The translations under genes were made by a program, and so were the position numbers. Shown here in pieces: positions 23,275-33,000 of a DNA stretch of 64,000 nucleotides. The stretch is taken from positions 1 through 64,000 of the forward strand of contig NZ_PJZH01000016.1 in assembly GCF_002858715.1 (NCBI RefSeq), read 5' to 3'. This DNA comes from Chimaeribacter coloradensis (GTDB taxonomy: Bacteria > Pseudomonadota > Gammaproteobacteria > Enterobacterales > Enterobacteriaceae). Below the pieces are notes generated by a model. That model did no database searches. It worked only from the letters and a program-made list of their open reading frames with translations, and had not been told where the DNA came from. Position 1 is the first letter of the stretch. The number at the start of each line of letters is the position of its first letter.

Positions 23275-25419
23275 TCAGGCTGCGCCCTGTTGCGCCTTGG
23301 CCGCCGCGGCCTGCGTTGCCGCCGCATTCGCCAGAATCTGTTCGCGCGGGCCGTCAGCCACCACGCGCCCGTTGTCCATCACCACAATCCGGTCCACCAG
23401 CTTCAGCAGCGCCGGGCGGTGCGTCACCAGCACCAGCGTGCGCCCGGTGAGCCAGCTGTGCATCTGCCGCAACACATACTCTTCCAGCTGCTCATCCATC
23501 GAGGCGGTCGGCTCATCCATCAGCACCACCTGCGGGTTACGCAGCACCATCCGGCTGATCAGCACCATCTGCTGCTGCCCGCCGGACAGCCCGCGCCCGC
23601 CTTCGTTGATGATCCGGTCGAGGCTGGCGGCGTCCTGCTGCACCATGCTCAGCGCGCCGCTGATGCGCAGCGCCTGCAACATCTCCTGATCGGTGGCGTG
23701 CGGGTGGCCGAGCATCAGGTTCTGCCGCAGCGTGCCGAAGAACAGCCGCGAATCCTGGGAGAGGTAACCGAGCTGGCGGCGCAGGTCTACCGGGTCGACG
23801 TGGGTCATGTCCACCCCGTCGATGATAATTTTGCCGCCGGTGGGCGTCGCCTGCCCGGCCAGCAGTTTCAGCAGGGTCGATTTCCCCGCCCCCACCTTGC
23901 CGAGGATCGCCACCCGCTCGCCGGGCTTGATCTCCAGTTTGCCGAGGCCGAGCACATTCGGCCCGTGCTCTGCGTCATAGGCGTACTGCACATTGCTCAG
24001 CTGGTAATGCCCGCTGAGCGCCGGGCAGTGCGCCATCTCCCCCTCTTCCGGGCGGTCGAGCGGCTTTTTCAGCAGCTCATCCAGCCCTTTCATCGCGCTC
24101 TTGGCGTGCTGCCAGCGCGAGAACACCAGCGTCAGCTGCATCAGCGGCGCAATGGTGCGTGAGGAGAGCAGGCTGGCGGCCACCAGCGTCCCGGTGGTGA
24201 TGTCGCCGTTCAGCACCAGGTAGACACCGAACACCAGCATCCCGGCGTAGGTAAGCTGCTGCACCGTGGAGGCCCAGCCGGTGAGGCGCGCGCCCCAGAG
24301 CCGCTGCTTCATGCCGATGGTCGCGCCGACGTCGTGGTTCTGCTCCCACTGGCGCTGGAAGTACGGCTCCGCCTGCAACGCCTTGATGTCCTCAATGCCT
24401 TCGATCGCCTCCACCAGCACCGCGTTGCGCAGCGCCCCTTCGCGCATCCCCTCTTTCGCCAGCTTCGCCATTGGGATCTGGATCAGTAACCCCGGGATCA
24501 CAATCAGCGGGATCGCCAGCAGCGGGATAATCACCAGCGGCCCGCCGATGAACGCCATGATCGCCAGGAACAGCAGCACAAACGGCATATCCGCCGCCGC
24601 GCCCACGGTGGTGGAGGTCAGCAGCTCGCGCACCTGGTCAATCTCCCGCAGCTGCGAGATAAAGGAGCCGGTGGATTTGGGCCGCGCCTCGTTTTTCATG
24701 CTCATGGCGCGGGCGAAGAACAGCGAGGAGACTTTCAGGTCGATGCGCTTGCCCATCAGGTCAGAGACGCGGGTGCGCATCAGCCGGATGCCGTACTCAA
24801 TCGCCGCGGCCAGCAGCACCCCGACGAACAGCACCCAGAGCGACGAATAGGACTCCGCCGGGATCACCCGGTCATACACCTGCATCGAAAAGAGGATACC
24901 GGCCAGCGCCAGCACGTTGCCGATCACCGACGCCAGTGAAATTTCACCGATGCGCCGCCCGGCACCGCGGAAGTTGTGCCAGAACCAGTGTTTGCGGTAG
25001 GGCTGCACAAACTCGTCGATGCGCCCGTCGCGCCCGCGCGCCGCCACCCCGACCAGTACCACATTGCCGTCGCCCTGGGAGAGCAGCGAGGAGAGGTCAG
25101 CCTGCCGCAGGATGTCACCGCCGTCCTGCAGCCAATAGCCCGCCTGCCCCTCGGCATCCAGCGTCTCGATCACCGCTGTGCTGCCCTGCTCCAGCACCAC
25201 AATCGCCGGCAGAATCTCCTGCCGCCAGCGCACCCGGTCGCGGTGCACCAGGCTCACCTGTAACCCCATCAGCCCGCTGAGACGCTCCAGCTGGCGCGCC
25301 TGGCTGAGCTGTTCGAACCAGCGCATCTGCTGGCGCAGGAACTGCGGGTCGGCGGGTTTGCCGAAGATCTCCGCCGATCTCACCATCGCGGCAATCCATG
25401 CATCGGTCGTTGTTTTCAT
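23275..25419 (-). CDS. T1SS ABC exporter, LapB-like, with degenerate C39 domain
   Basis: A 714-residue exporter. The N-terminal 130 residues form a C39-peptidase-like domain lacking the catalytic Cys motif, so it should bind substrate rather than cleave it, as in exporters of large adhesins. A six-helix membrane domain (about 160-430) follows. The ATPase has Walker A GKVGAGKST, signature LSGGQQQ, Walker B VVLMDEPT and the H-loop VTHRP. ATG 25419 is preferred; a GTG two codons upstream is the alternative. It lies 10 bases before the HlyD-family gene and 77 bases after the TolC-like gene. It probably exports all four repeat proteins encoded upstream. Confidence 0.94.
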   Translation of the reverse strand: MKTTTDAWIAAMVRSAEIFGKPADPQFLRQQMRWFEQLSQARQLERLSGLMGLQVSLVHRDRVRWRQEILPAIVVLEQGSTAVIETLDAEGQAGYWLQDGGDILRQADLSSLLSQGDGNVVLVGVAARGRDGRIDEFVQPYRKHWFWHNFRGAGRRIGEISLASVIGNVLALAGILFSMQVYDRVIPAESYSSLWVLFVGVLLAAAIEYGIRLMRTRVSDLMGKRIDLKVSSLFFARAMSMKNEARPKSTGSFISQLREIDQVRELLTSTTVGAAADMPFVLLFLAIMAFIGGPLVIIPLLAIPLIVIPGLLIQIPMAKLAKEGMREGALRNAVLVEAIEGIEDIKALQAEPYFQRQWEQNHDVGATIGMKQRLWGARLTGWASTVQQLTYAGMLVFGVYLVLNGDITTGTLVAASLLSSRTIAPLMQLTLVFSRWQHAKSAMKGLDELLKKPLDRPEEGEMAHCPALSGHYQLSNVQYAYDAEHGPNVLGLGKLEIKPGERVAILGKVGAGKSTLLKLLAGQATPTGGKIIIDGVDMTHVDPVDLRRQLGYLSQDSRLFFGTLRQNLMLGHPHATDQEMLQALRISGALSMVQQDAASLDRIINEGGRGLSGGQQQMVLISRMVLRNPQVVLMDEPTASMDEQLEEYVLRQMHSWLTGRTLVLVTHRPALLKLVDRIVVMDNGRVVADGPREQILANAAATQAAAAKAQQGAA

Positions 25420-25496
25420 ATCCACACTCTCTCTGGTTTCCCGGCCGCGCCCTTGCCATGCCCGGCCGGGGAAAATATCAGGGTCACCCGCCCCGG

Positions 25497-26861
25497 CTAC
25501 AGCGCGGGCAAGGTGTCGCCGCTCTGTTGCTGCCGGTCGATCCCCAGCATGTCGAGCAGGTTGTCCACGGCCGCCGCATAGCGCACCGTGCCGTCCCAGC
25601 CGTCATACAGCGCGCCGATGCGCATGGTGTCCGCCTGGAACACATCCTGCTCCACTGTCAGCAGGTCATTGAGGCTGCGCTTGCTGAGTTTGTACTCATC
25701 CTGGTAGACGCTGCGGGTATGGACGGCGCTCTCAAACTGCTCATCCCCCGCCTGCTGGCGCTGCTGCGCGCCGATCATGTCCGCGTAGGCGGTGGAGGCT
25801 TTCTGGTTGATGTCCAGCTTCGCCTTCTCCACCTCCGCCTGGGCCGCCTCGCGTTCGCCCTCGGCGGACTGCACCCGCGCGCTGATCGCCCCGCCCTGGT
25901 AGACCGGGGCCTCGACGGCCAGCTGCACCTGGTCGTCCCAGTAGGAGCGGGTGTCATTTTCATAGCGGGTGCGCCCCGCCTGCACCCGTAAGGTCGGCCA
26001 GTGCTCTGCCCGCTGCGACCTCACCCGCTGGATCGCCGCTTCCTGTTTGGCCTGCGCGCTGCGCACCAGTGCGCTGTTCTGGTAGGGGATACGGTCCAGC
26101 GCCACCTGCTGCTCCAGCAGGCTCTGCGGCAGATCGGGCAGGTTGTCGGAGACCACGCCGGTGAGCACCGTGAGCTGCGCCGAGGCGGAGCGCTGCTGGG
26201 CGCGGTACTGCTCCAGGGTGGCGCGCATCCCGGCGATGCGGGTCTGCGCCTGCAACACGTCGGACTGCGAGCTTAAGCCTGCGTCCGCGCGCATTTTGGC
26301 GGTGTCGCGCACCCGCTCCAGCGAGGCGATATTGTCCCGTGCCGCCAGCGTCAGCGCCTGGTAGCGCTTCACCTCCAGGTAGGTCTGGAGCGTGCTGAGG
26401 CCGACATCGGTCATGGTGCTGAACAGCGTGTAACGGTAGGAGGCCGAGAGCTGCTCCTGCTCGTCGATGGCGCCGCCGGTTTTGCCGAAGTCATACAGCA
26501 GCTGGCTCAGCTCGATGCCGCCGGAGGCGTTGTTATTGAGTTGCCCGGCCGAGTCCGTCTGGTTGGAGTGCCCGGCCGAGGCGTTAAGGGAAATCTGGGG
26601 GAACCAGGCGCTGCGCGCCTGTTTGAGGTCGCCTTCGCCGACGTGAATCTGTGCCGCGGCGGAGGCGATTTGTGGGTTGCGCGCGAAGGCCCGCAAAATG
26701 GCTTCGCGCAGGGTAAGGCTGGCCCGCTGCTCCTCGGTGGGTGCCGCCTGCCAGTGAAATTCCGGTTGTGTCTCGGCACGGGGGGCGCCCGCTGCCGTTA
26801 TCCCTGTGATCCATAGGGTGCTGAGCAATACCCCAGCACACCGCCTGCCTTGTTTGGTCAT
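25497..26861 (-). CDS. TolC-family outer-membrane channel of the T1SS
   Basis: A 454-residue TolC-like protein: signal peptide about 1-29, then two repeated halves of helical hairpins and beta strands. Features include LTLREAILRAFARNPQIASA, the GIELSQLLYDFGKTGGAIDE segment common to the AgeG/LapE-type subgroup, and SYWDDQVQLAVEAPVYQGG. It provides the outer-membrane exit for the ABC/HlyD pair. The ribosome site is weak. A 147-base gap with two strong GC hairpins separates it from the adhesin gene, which may reduce read-through so that exporter is made in lower amounts than substrate. Confidence 0.93.
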   Translation of the reverse strand: MTKQGRRCAGVLLSTLWITGITAAGAPRAETQPEFHWQAAPTEEQRASLTLREAILRAFARNPQIASAAAQIHVGEGDLKQARSAWFPQISLNASAGHSNQTDSAGQLNNNASGGIELSQLLYDFGKTGGAIDEQEQLSASYRYTLFSTMTDVGLSTLQTYLEVKRYQALTLAARDNIASLERVRDTAKMRADAGLSSQSDVLQAQTRIAGMRATLEQYRAQQRSASAQLTVLTGVVSDNLPDLPQSLLEQQVALDRIPYQNSALVRSAQAKQEAAIQRVRSQRAEHWPTLRVQAGRTRYENDTRSYWDDQVQLAVEAPVYQGGAISARVQSAEGEREAAQAEVEKAKLDINQKASTAYADMIGAQQRQQAGDEQFESAVHTRSVYQDEYKLSKRSLNDLLTVEQDVFQADTMRIGALYDGWDGTVRYAAAVDNLLDMLGIDRQQQSGDTLPAL

Positions 26862-26904
26862 TACCGACGCTACCCCATATTCGGTTCTTTTAGGTCATGC
26901 CGCA

Positions 26905-26924
26905 CGGCGGCGGTTTCCGCCGCG
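26905..26924 (-). other. GC-rich hairpin in the leader of the TolC-like gene
   Basis: GGCGGCGG and CCGCCGC face each other across a TTT loop, giving about 7 bp of continuous pairing. No T run follows. It is one of two hairpins between adhesin 1 and the T1SS genes. Confidence 0.55.
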
Positions 26925-26952
26925 CGGCGTGTGGTTTCCTTACAACTGTCAG

Positions 26953-26977
26953 GGGGCCGGGGGGTTGCCCCGGCCCC
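26953..26977 (-). other. Strong GC hairpin downstream of adhesin 1
   Basis: A perfect 10-bp GGGGCCGGGG/CCCCGGCCCC stem with a 5-base loop. Without a following T run it is unlikely to be an efficient intrinsic terminator, but it could stabilise the 3' end of the adhesin message or attenuate transcription into the TolC-like gene. Confidence 0.65.
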
Positions 26978-27008
26978 GGCGTCAGTACCTGTGGTCCCGG
27001 TGGCCTCC

Positions 27009-30000
27009 TTATGCCTGGTGTACCTGAATACCGTGCTGTACCAGCACATCCCCCAGGGTGTTGCTGCTGTCCAGTGAACTGTTGTGGTAAACGTCGAAGG
27101 TCAGGCCGTCCACCACCCGCTGGCCGGTGGTGGCCCAGGTGCTGCCGTCTCCCACCAGGGTGACCTGGCTGCCGTCCGCGCCGCGGATGAACAGGGTGTC
27201 CTCCGGTGAATCCTTCACGGTTTCCGCCTCATGCAGATCGAGCCGGATGCTGTTGGTGCCGCTCTGGCCGAGGTCAAAGATCTCGACGTGCTCCACTTTC
27301 AGCCCGAGCGCCACCAGATCAAGGTGTTGCCCGGTGCCCGCCAGTTGCAGGGTGTCGGTGCCCGCGCCGCCGTCAATGTGCAGGAAGTCCAGCGTGTGCA
27401 GCTGGATGACGTCGTTACCGGTGCCGCCCAGCGCCTCGCTGTCTGGCGTGGTGAGATCCAGCGTCAGCCCCCCGATAGAATAGGCGGTTTCGTCACTTTC
27501 TGCCGTGACCACCGCCGCGTTGGCGGTGGTGGTGTCACCGGCAGTGAGTGCCGTGGTGGCCAACGTGCTGTCAGACGCCTCCGCGGTGGTGGAGGCGACC
27601 TCACTGACACTCAGCGCCGACAGCGTGTGGACCGTTGTGTTGCTGCTGTCATCCCCGGTCGCCAGCGACGAGACATCATCACTCGCTGTCGCCACCATCA
27701 GTGTCTGTGCTTCGGCGGTTGCCGCGACCGGCAACAGCGAGCCGAGCAACAGCGTGGTGGTGACCGCCGCGGTGTTACCCGCCACATCCACCGCCGACAC
27801 GGTGACAATCGAGTTGAGGTTGATCAGCAGCCCGCCCAGCAGCGACGAGGTGTAGTGCACACTGTAGCGGCCGAAGGCATCCACGGTGGTGGTCTGGCTC
27901 ACCCCTTGCAGGGTGACCCTCACCCGCGAGCCTTGCGGCAGGTTCAGCGTCCCGCCGGAGACCGTCAGGCCGAACAGCAGGAAGTTGACCAGGTTGAGCA
28001 CCGGGTCGACCGCCACCAGCGGCAGGTTATGGGTCACGGCGGTAAAGGTGCTGCTGGCGTTGGCGGTGTTGCCCGCTGCGTCGCTCACCGTGGCCGTGAC
28101 AGTATGGCTGCCGTCGCTGATGTTGAGCAGCGTTGCGCTCGGCACCGACACGCTCCAGGTGCCGTTGCTGCCCACGGTGGTGGTCAGCACGTTCCCCGCC
28201 ACGTTCACCGTCACCGTGCTGCCTACCGCATTGGTGGCAGTGCCGCTGATGGTTTCGTTGGTGCTGGCCTCGGCGAGGTTCAGGTAGCCGTCGCCGCCGA
28301 ACACCGAGCCTAACGTCACGGTCGGCTGGGTGTGGGTGATCACCGAGACTGCCGCGCTGCCGCTGCCGCTGTTGTTGGCGGCGTTGGTGACGCTGGCGGT
28401 GACGGTGTAGTTACCGTCCGCCAGTGCCGCCAGTGCCGCCGCCGGGACGGAGACGCTCCAGGCACCGTTGCTGCCCACGGTGGTGGTGTAGGTGGTGCCG
28501 CCCAGCGTTACCCGCAGCGTCGATCCTTCGGCGTTGGTGGTGGTCCCGGTGATGGTCTGGGCCTGGCGCGCATCGGTGGCACTGATGGCGTTATCCCCAA
28601 ACACCGAGGTCAGGGTCACGGTCGGCGGGGTCTGGGCGATCACGCTGACGGTACGGCTGGCGGTGCCGGTTGCGCCGTAGGGGTCAGTGACCGTGGCGTT
28701 CACCGTCTGGGTGCCGTTGGCCAGCCCGCTCAGGGAACCGGCCGGGACACTCAGTGACCAGGCCCCGTTGCTGCCTACGGTGGTGCTGTAGGTCGCGCCG
28801 CCCAATGTCACGCTGACGGCCGAGCCGGTCGCCGCGTTGGTGGTGGTGCCGCTGATGGTCTGCGCGATGCTGAGATCCGCCGCGCTCAGCACGCCGTCAC
28901 CAAAGATGGTGTTGAGCGTCACGGTCGGGGTCACACGCGGCCCGACCTGCGCCCCGATGCTGGCGCTGGCGACGTTGCCGACCGGGTCAGTCACCGAGAC
29001 GCCCACGGTGAGGTTGCCGGAGAGCAGCGTGCCGAGCACATCCGGCGTCAGCTGGGCGCTGAAGCTGCCGTTCTGCCCCACGGTGGCGGTGGTGACGATG
29101 TTGCCGACGTTGATCCGCACGGTGCTGCCTGCCGCCACGTTGCCCACGTTACCGCTGATGGTCTGGGTGGTCAGCGCTTCCAGCACGTTCAGGATATTGT
29201 CGCCGCCAAACACCGGGTTGAGGCTGATGGTCGGCAGGTTAGTGATGCCGACCAGCGCGGTGCCGCTGGTGCTGCTGGTGTTCCCGGCGGCATCGGTGAC
29301 GCTGACGCCCACGGACAGGTTGCCGTCAGTGAGGGTACGCAGGATGGACGGCGTCAGCGCCAGGCTGAAGGTGCCGTCAGCGGCGGTGGTGGTGACATAC
29401 TGCTGGCTGCCGATAGACACCACCACGCGTGAGCCCGCCTCCGCGTTGCCGACGGTCCCGCCAATCAGCTGGTTCACGGTGGCGTCTGCCGCGTTCAGCA
29501 GCGCGTCACCAAACAGCGGGTTAAGCGTAATGGTCGGCGCGGTGACATCCACCGTCAGCCCGGCGCTGGCGGTGGCGGTATTGCCGGCCGCCCCGTTCAG
29601 CGTCGCGCCCACGGTCAGGGGGCCGCTGGTCAGGGTGCCGAGGATGTCCGGCGTGATCACCGCGCTGAAGCTGCCGTTGCTGCCTACGGTGGCGTCAACG
29701 GTGCGGTTGACGAGGGAGAGCGTCACGGTGCTGCCCGGTGCGGCATTGGTGACCACGCCGCTGATGGTCTGGTTCACCAGCGCATCGGCGATGTTGAGCA
29801 GCCCGTCGCCGAAGATCGGGTTCAGGGTCAGGGTCGGCTGGAGGTTGAAAATGCCTACCGTGGTCGTGCTGGAGGCGACGTTGCCTGCCGGGTCAACCAC
29901 CGTGAGGCCGAGGTTGAGGTTGCCCCCGGCCAGCGCCGTGAGGTCGGCGGCCGGCAGCGTGACGCTCCAGTTGCCGTCGGCACCCACCACGCTCTGGTAG

Positions 30001-33000
30001 GCGCGCGTCCCCAGGGTCACGGTCACGGTCGAGCCTGCGGCAGCGTTGATCACCCCGCCGATGGTCTGCCCGGCCAGGGATTCCGCCACGTTCAGCAGGT
30101 TATCCCCGCCGAACAGCCCGGTGAGTTCGCCCACTACCGGCACCGCATCGACAATGGCAGTCACGGTCTGGCCCACAGTGCGGGTGTTACCCGCGGCGTC
30201 GGTCAGGGTGACATCCACGGCCAGCGGGCCGTCACTGAGCAGCCCGAGCACGCTCGGCGGCACCACAATGGCAAACTGGCCGTTCTGGCCGACGTCGGCG
30301 GTGAGGGTCGTCCCGCCCAGGGTCACGGCCACGGTAGCGCCGATCCCGGCGGAGGTCGCCACCCCGCTGATGGTCTGCGCTACGGCGGTATCCAGCGCGT
30401 TCAGGGTGTTGTCGCCGAACACCGAGTCCACCACCAGGTTCAGCGCACTGTTGACCACTTTGTTCACGGTCACGGTGGCGGCGGTGGTGTTCCCGGCCGC
30501 ATCGCCGACCCGCAGCCCCAGCACCAGCGGCCCTTCGGTCAGGCTGCCGAGCACTTCCGGCGTCAGGTCGAGGCTGAAGGTGCCGTTCGCTGCCACCACG
30601 CCGGTGGCCAGCGGGCTGCCGTCGCCGAGGTAGAGGCCGACGGTCTGCCCTTCGGCCCCGGAGGCAGTCCCGGTCAGCACCTGCGTCACCAGAATGTCGG
30701 CGGCGTTGAGGATGTTATCCCCGGCCAGCGCTTCCACGGTGATCAGCGGCGCGGCGGTGTCCACCGTCAGGGTCTGGGTCTGGCTGGTGGTGTTGCCCGC
30801 CACGTCACTCACGGTGGCGGTGATCGGGTAGCTGCCGTCAGCCAGCGCCTGCAGCGCGGAGGAAGGCACGGTGGTTGCCCAGGTGCCGTCCGCCTGCACC
30901 ACGGCGCGGTAGGTGTTGCCGTCCAGCGTCAGGGTCACCGTCTGCCCGGCGTCCGCGGCCGAGACGGTGCCGCTCAGGGTCTGGCCGCTGTTCTGCTCAC
31001 CGGCATTCAGGATGTTATCCCCGGTGAACGGATCCAGCGTCAGGGTCGGCGCGGCGCGGTCCACCAGCACCGTGGTGGTGCCGGTCAGGGTGGTGGTCGC
31101 CGTGGTCAGGGTGACCGTCAGCGTCTGGGTGCCGTCCGGCAGGCTGGCGGCAGTGTTCGGTACGCTGACGCTCCACTCGCCGTCGGTACCGGAGATCGGC
31201 GTACTGCCGAGCACGGTGCCGTCAGCACGGGCCACCGTGACGGTGCCCACGCTGCCGGTCGCCAGCCGGAAGAAGCGGCCGGTCAGGGCCAGGGTGGCGG
31301 CATCTGTGGCGTTGATGATGTTGTCGCCGCCCAGCGCCACCACGGCGATGTCCGGCGCGGCAGGCGGGGTGAGATCCACCGCCACCGGCAGCGTGGTGCC
31401 GCTGGTGTTGCCCGCCAGGTCAGTGATGGTGACGCCGATCGCCCCGGCATCTTCCAGCCCTGCCAGCAGCGCCGGGGTCAGGTTCACGGACCAGCTGCCG
31501 TCCGCCGCCACAATGCCGGTCTGGGTCGCCTCCCCGATGGTCACGGTGATGACGTCCCCCGCTTCGGCATTGGTGGTGGTGCCGCTCAGGGTCTGGGTGG
31601 TGAAGCTCTCCACATAGTCCAGGGTATCGCCTGCGGAGAAGACCAGCCCATCCACCGCCGGGACGGTGGTATCAATCAGCACGCTGTCAGAGAGCCGGGC
31701 CGGGTTGCCTGCGCTGTCGGTGACATCCAGGATCAGCGGCTGGTTGCCCTGCCCGAGGAGGCCGAGCTGCGCCGAAGAGAGCGGCAGCGTCCAGGTGCCG
31801 TCCTCGGCCACGGTGGCGGTGTACGGCGTGCCGCCCAGCGTCACGGTGGCGGTCTGCCCGGCCCCGGTGGCCCCGGTGGTACCACTCATCACGATGCCGC
31901 TGGCCACGGCGGCGGCGTTAATCACCCCCTCGCCGGAGGCCACCGAGAAGGTCGGCTGCGGCGCGGTCAGCACCGCGGTGAAGGCGAGCACATCGGTGGC
32001 GATGTTGCCGGCCTGGTCAATCAGCGTCACATCCAGCTCATGCGGGCCGCTCGGCAGGCCGCTGAGCGCCCCGGCCGGCAGGGTCACCGTCCAGTTGCCC
32101 TGCGCGTCCACCGTGCCGATGTAGCTGATGCCGTCCAGGTCAAGGGTAAGCTGCGCCCCCTGGCCGACGCCCACCTCACCGGTATTCCCGGTGATGGTCA
32201 CGACACCGGCCGCCTCGGCGATATTGAGCACGCCATCGCCGAACGGCGTGTCGATCACCGGGTCAAGCGGGGTCAGGCTGGCGACGAAGTCGAGCGACGT
32301 GGTGCTGGTGTTATCGGCAAAGTCACTGGCGGTGACCAGCAGCGTGTGCGTGCCGTCGGACAGGGCCTGCAACTGCGCCGGGGTAAGATCCAGCGTCCAG
32401 TCGCCGTTGGCGGAGACAGTGGCCGCAATCGGCGCGCCGCCGTCAATAGAGACAGTGACCGTCTGGCCGTCGCCGTTGAGGCCGGTTTTGCCGCTCAGGG
32501 TCTGCCCGGCCGCCGCTTCCGCGATGTTGAGCTGCGCATCGCCGAACGGCGCGTTCAGGCTCGCCACCGGCAGGTTATTGATGGCGATAAACAGGTCACC
32601 GCCCAGGGTCGAGGTGTTCCCCACTGCGTCCGTCACGGTGACGGAACCCGGCCATGCGCCGTCCGGCAGCGTGGTCAGCAGCGCCGGGGAGAGGGTGAGT
32701 GACCAGTCGCCGGTGTCAGGGTTGACATCCGCCGGGTAGAGCGTCCCGTTGACGTTCACCACCACCGTCTGCGCACCGGTGATGCCGGTGGTCCCGCTGA
32801 GCGCCCCGCCCTGCGCCGCCTCAACGGCATTGATGATGCCGTCCCCGAACGGCAGGTTGAAGGTGACATCCGGCAGGGTATTGACGATGGCGGTGAAGTC
32901 CGTGCTGATGTCGGAGGTGTTGCCCGCCCGGTCAACCACTGACAGCGCCAGGGTGTGGGTGCCGTCGCTGAGGCCGGAGAGCTGTTCGGCCGTCAGCGTC

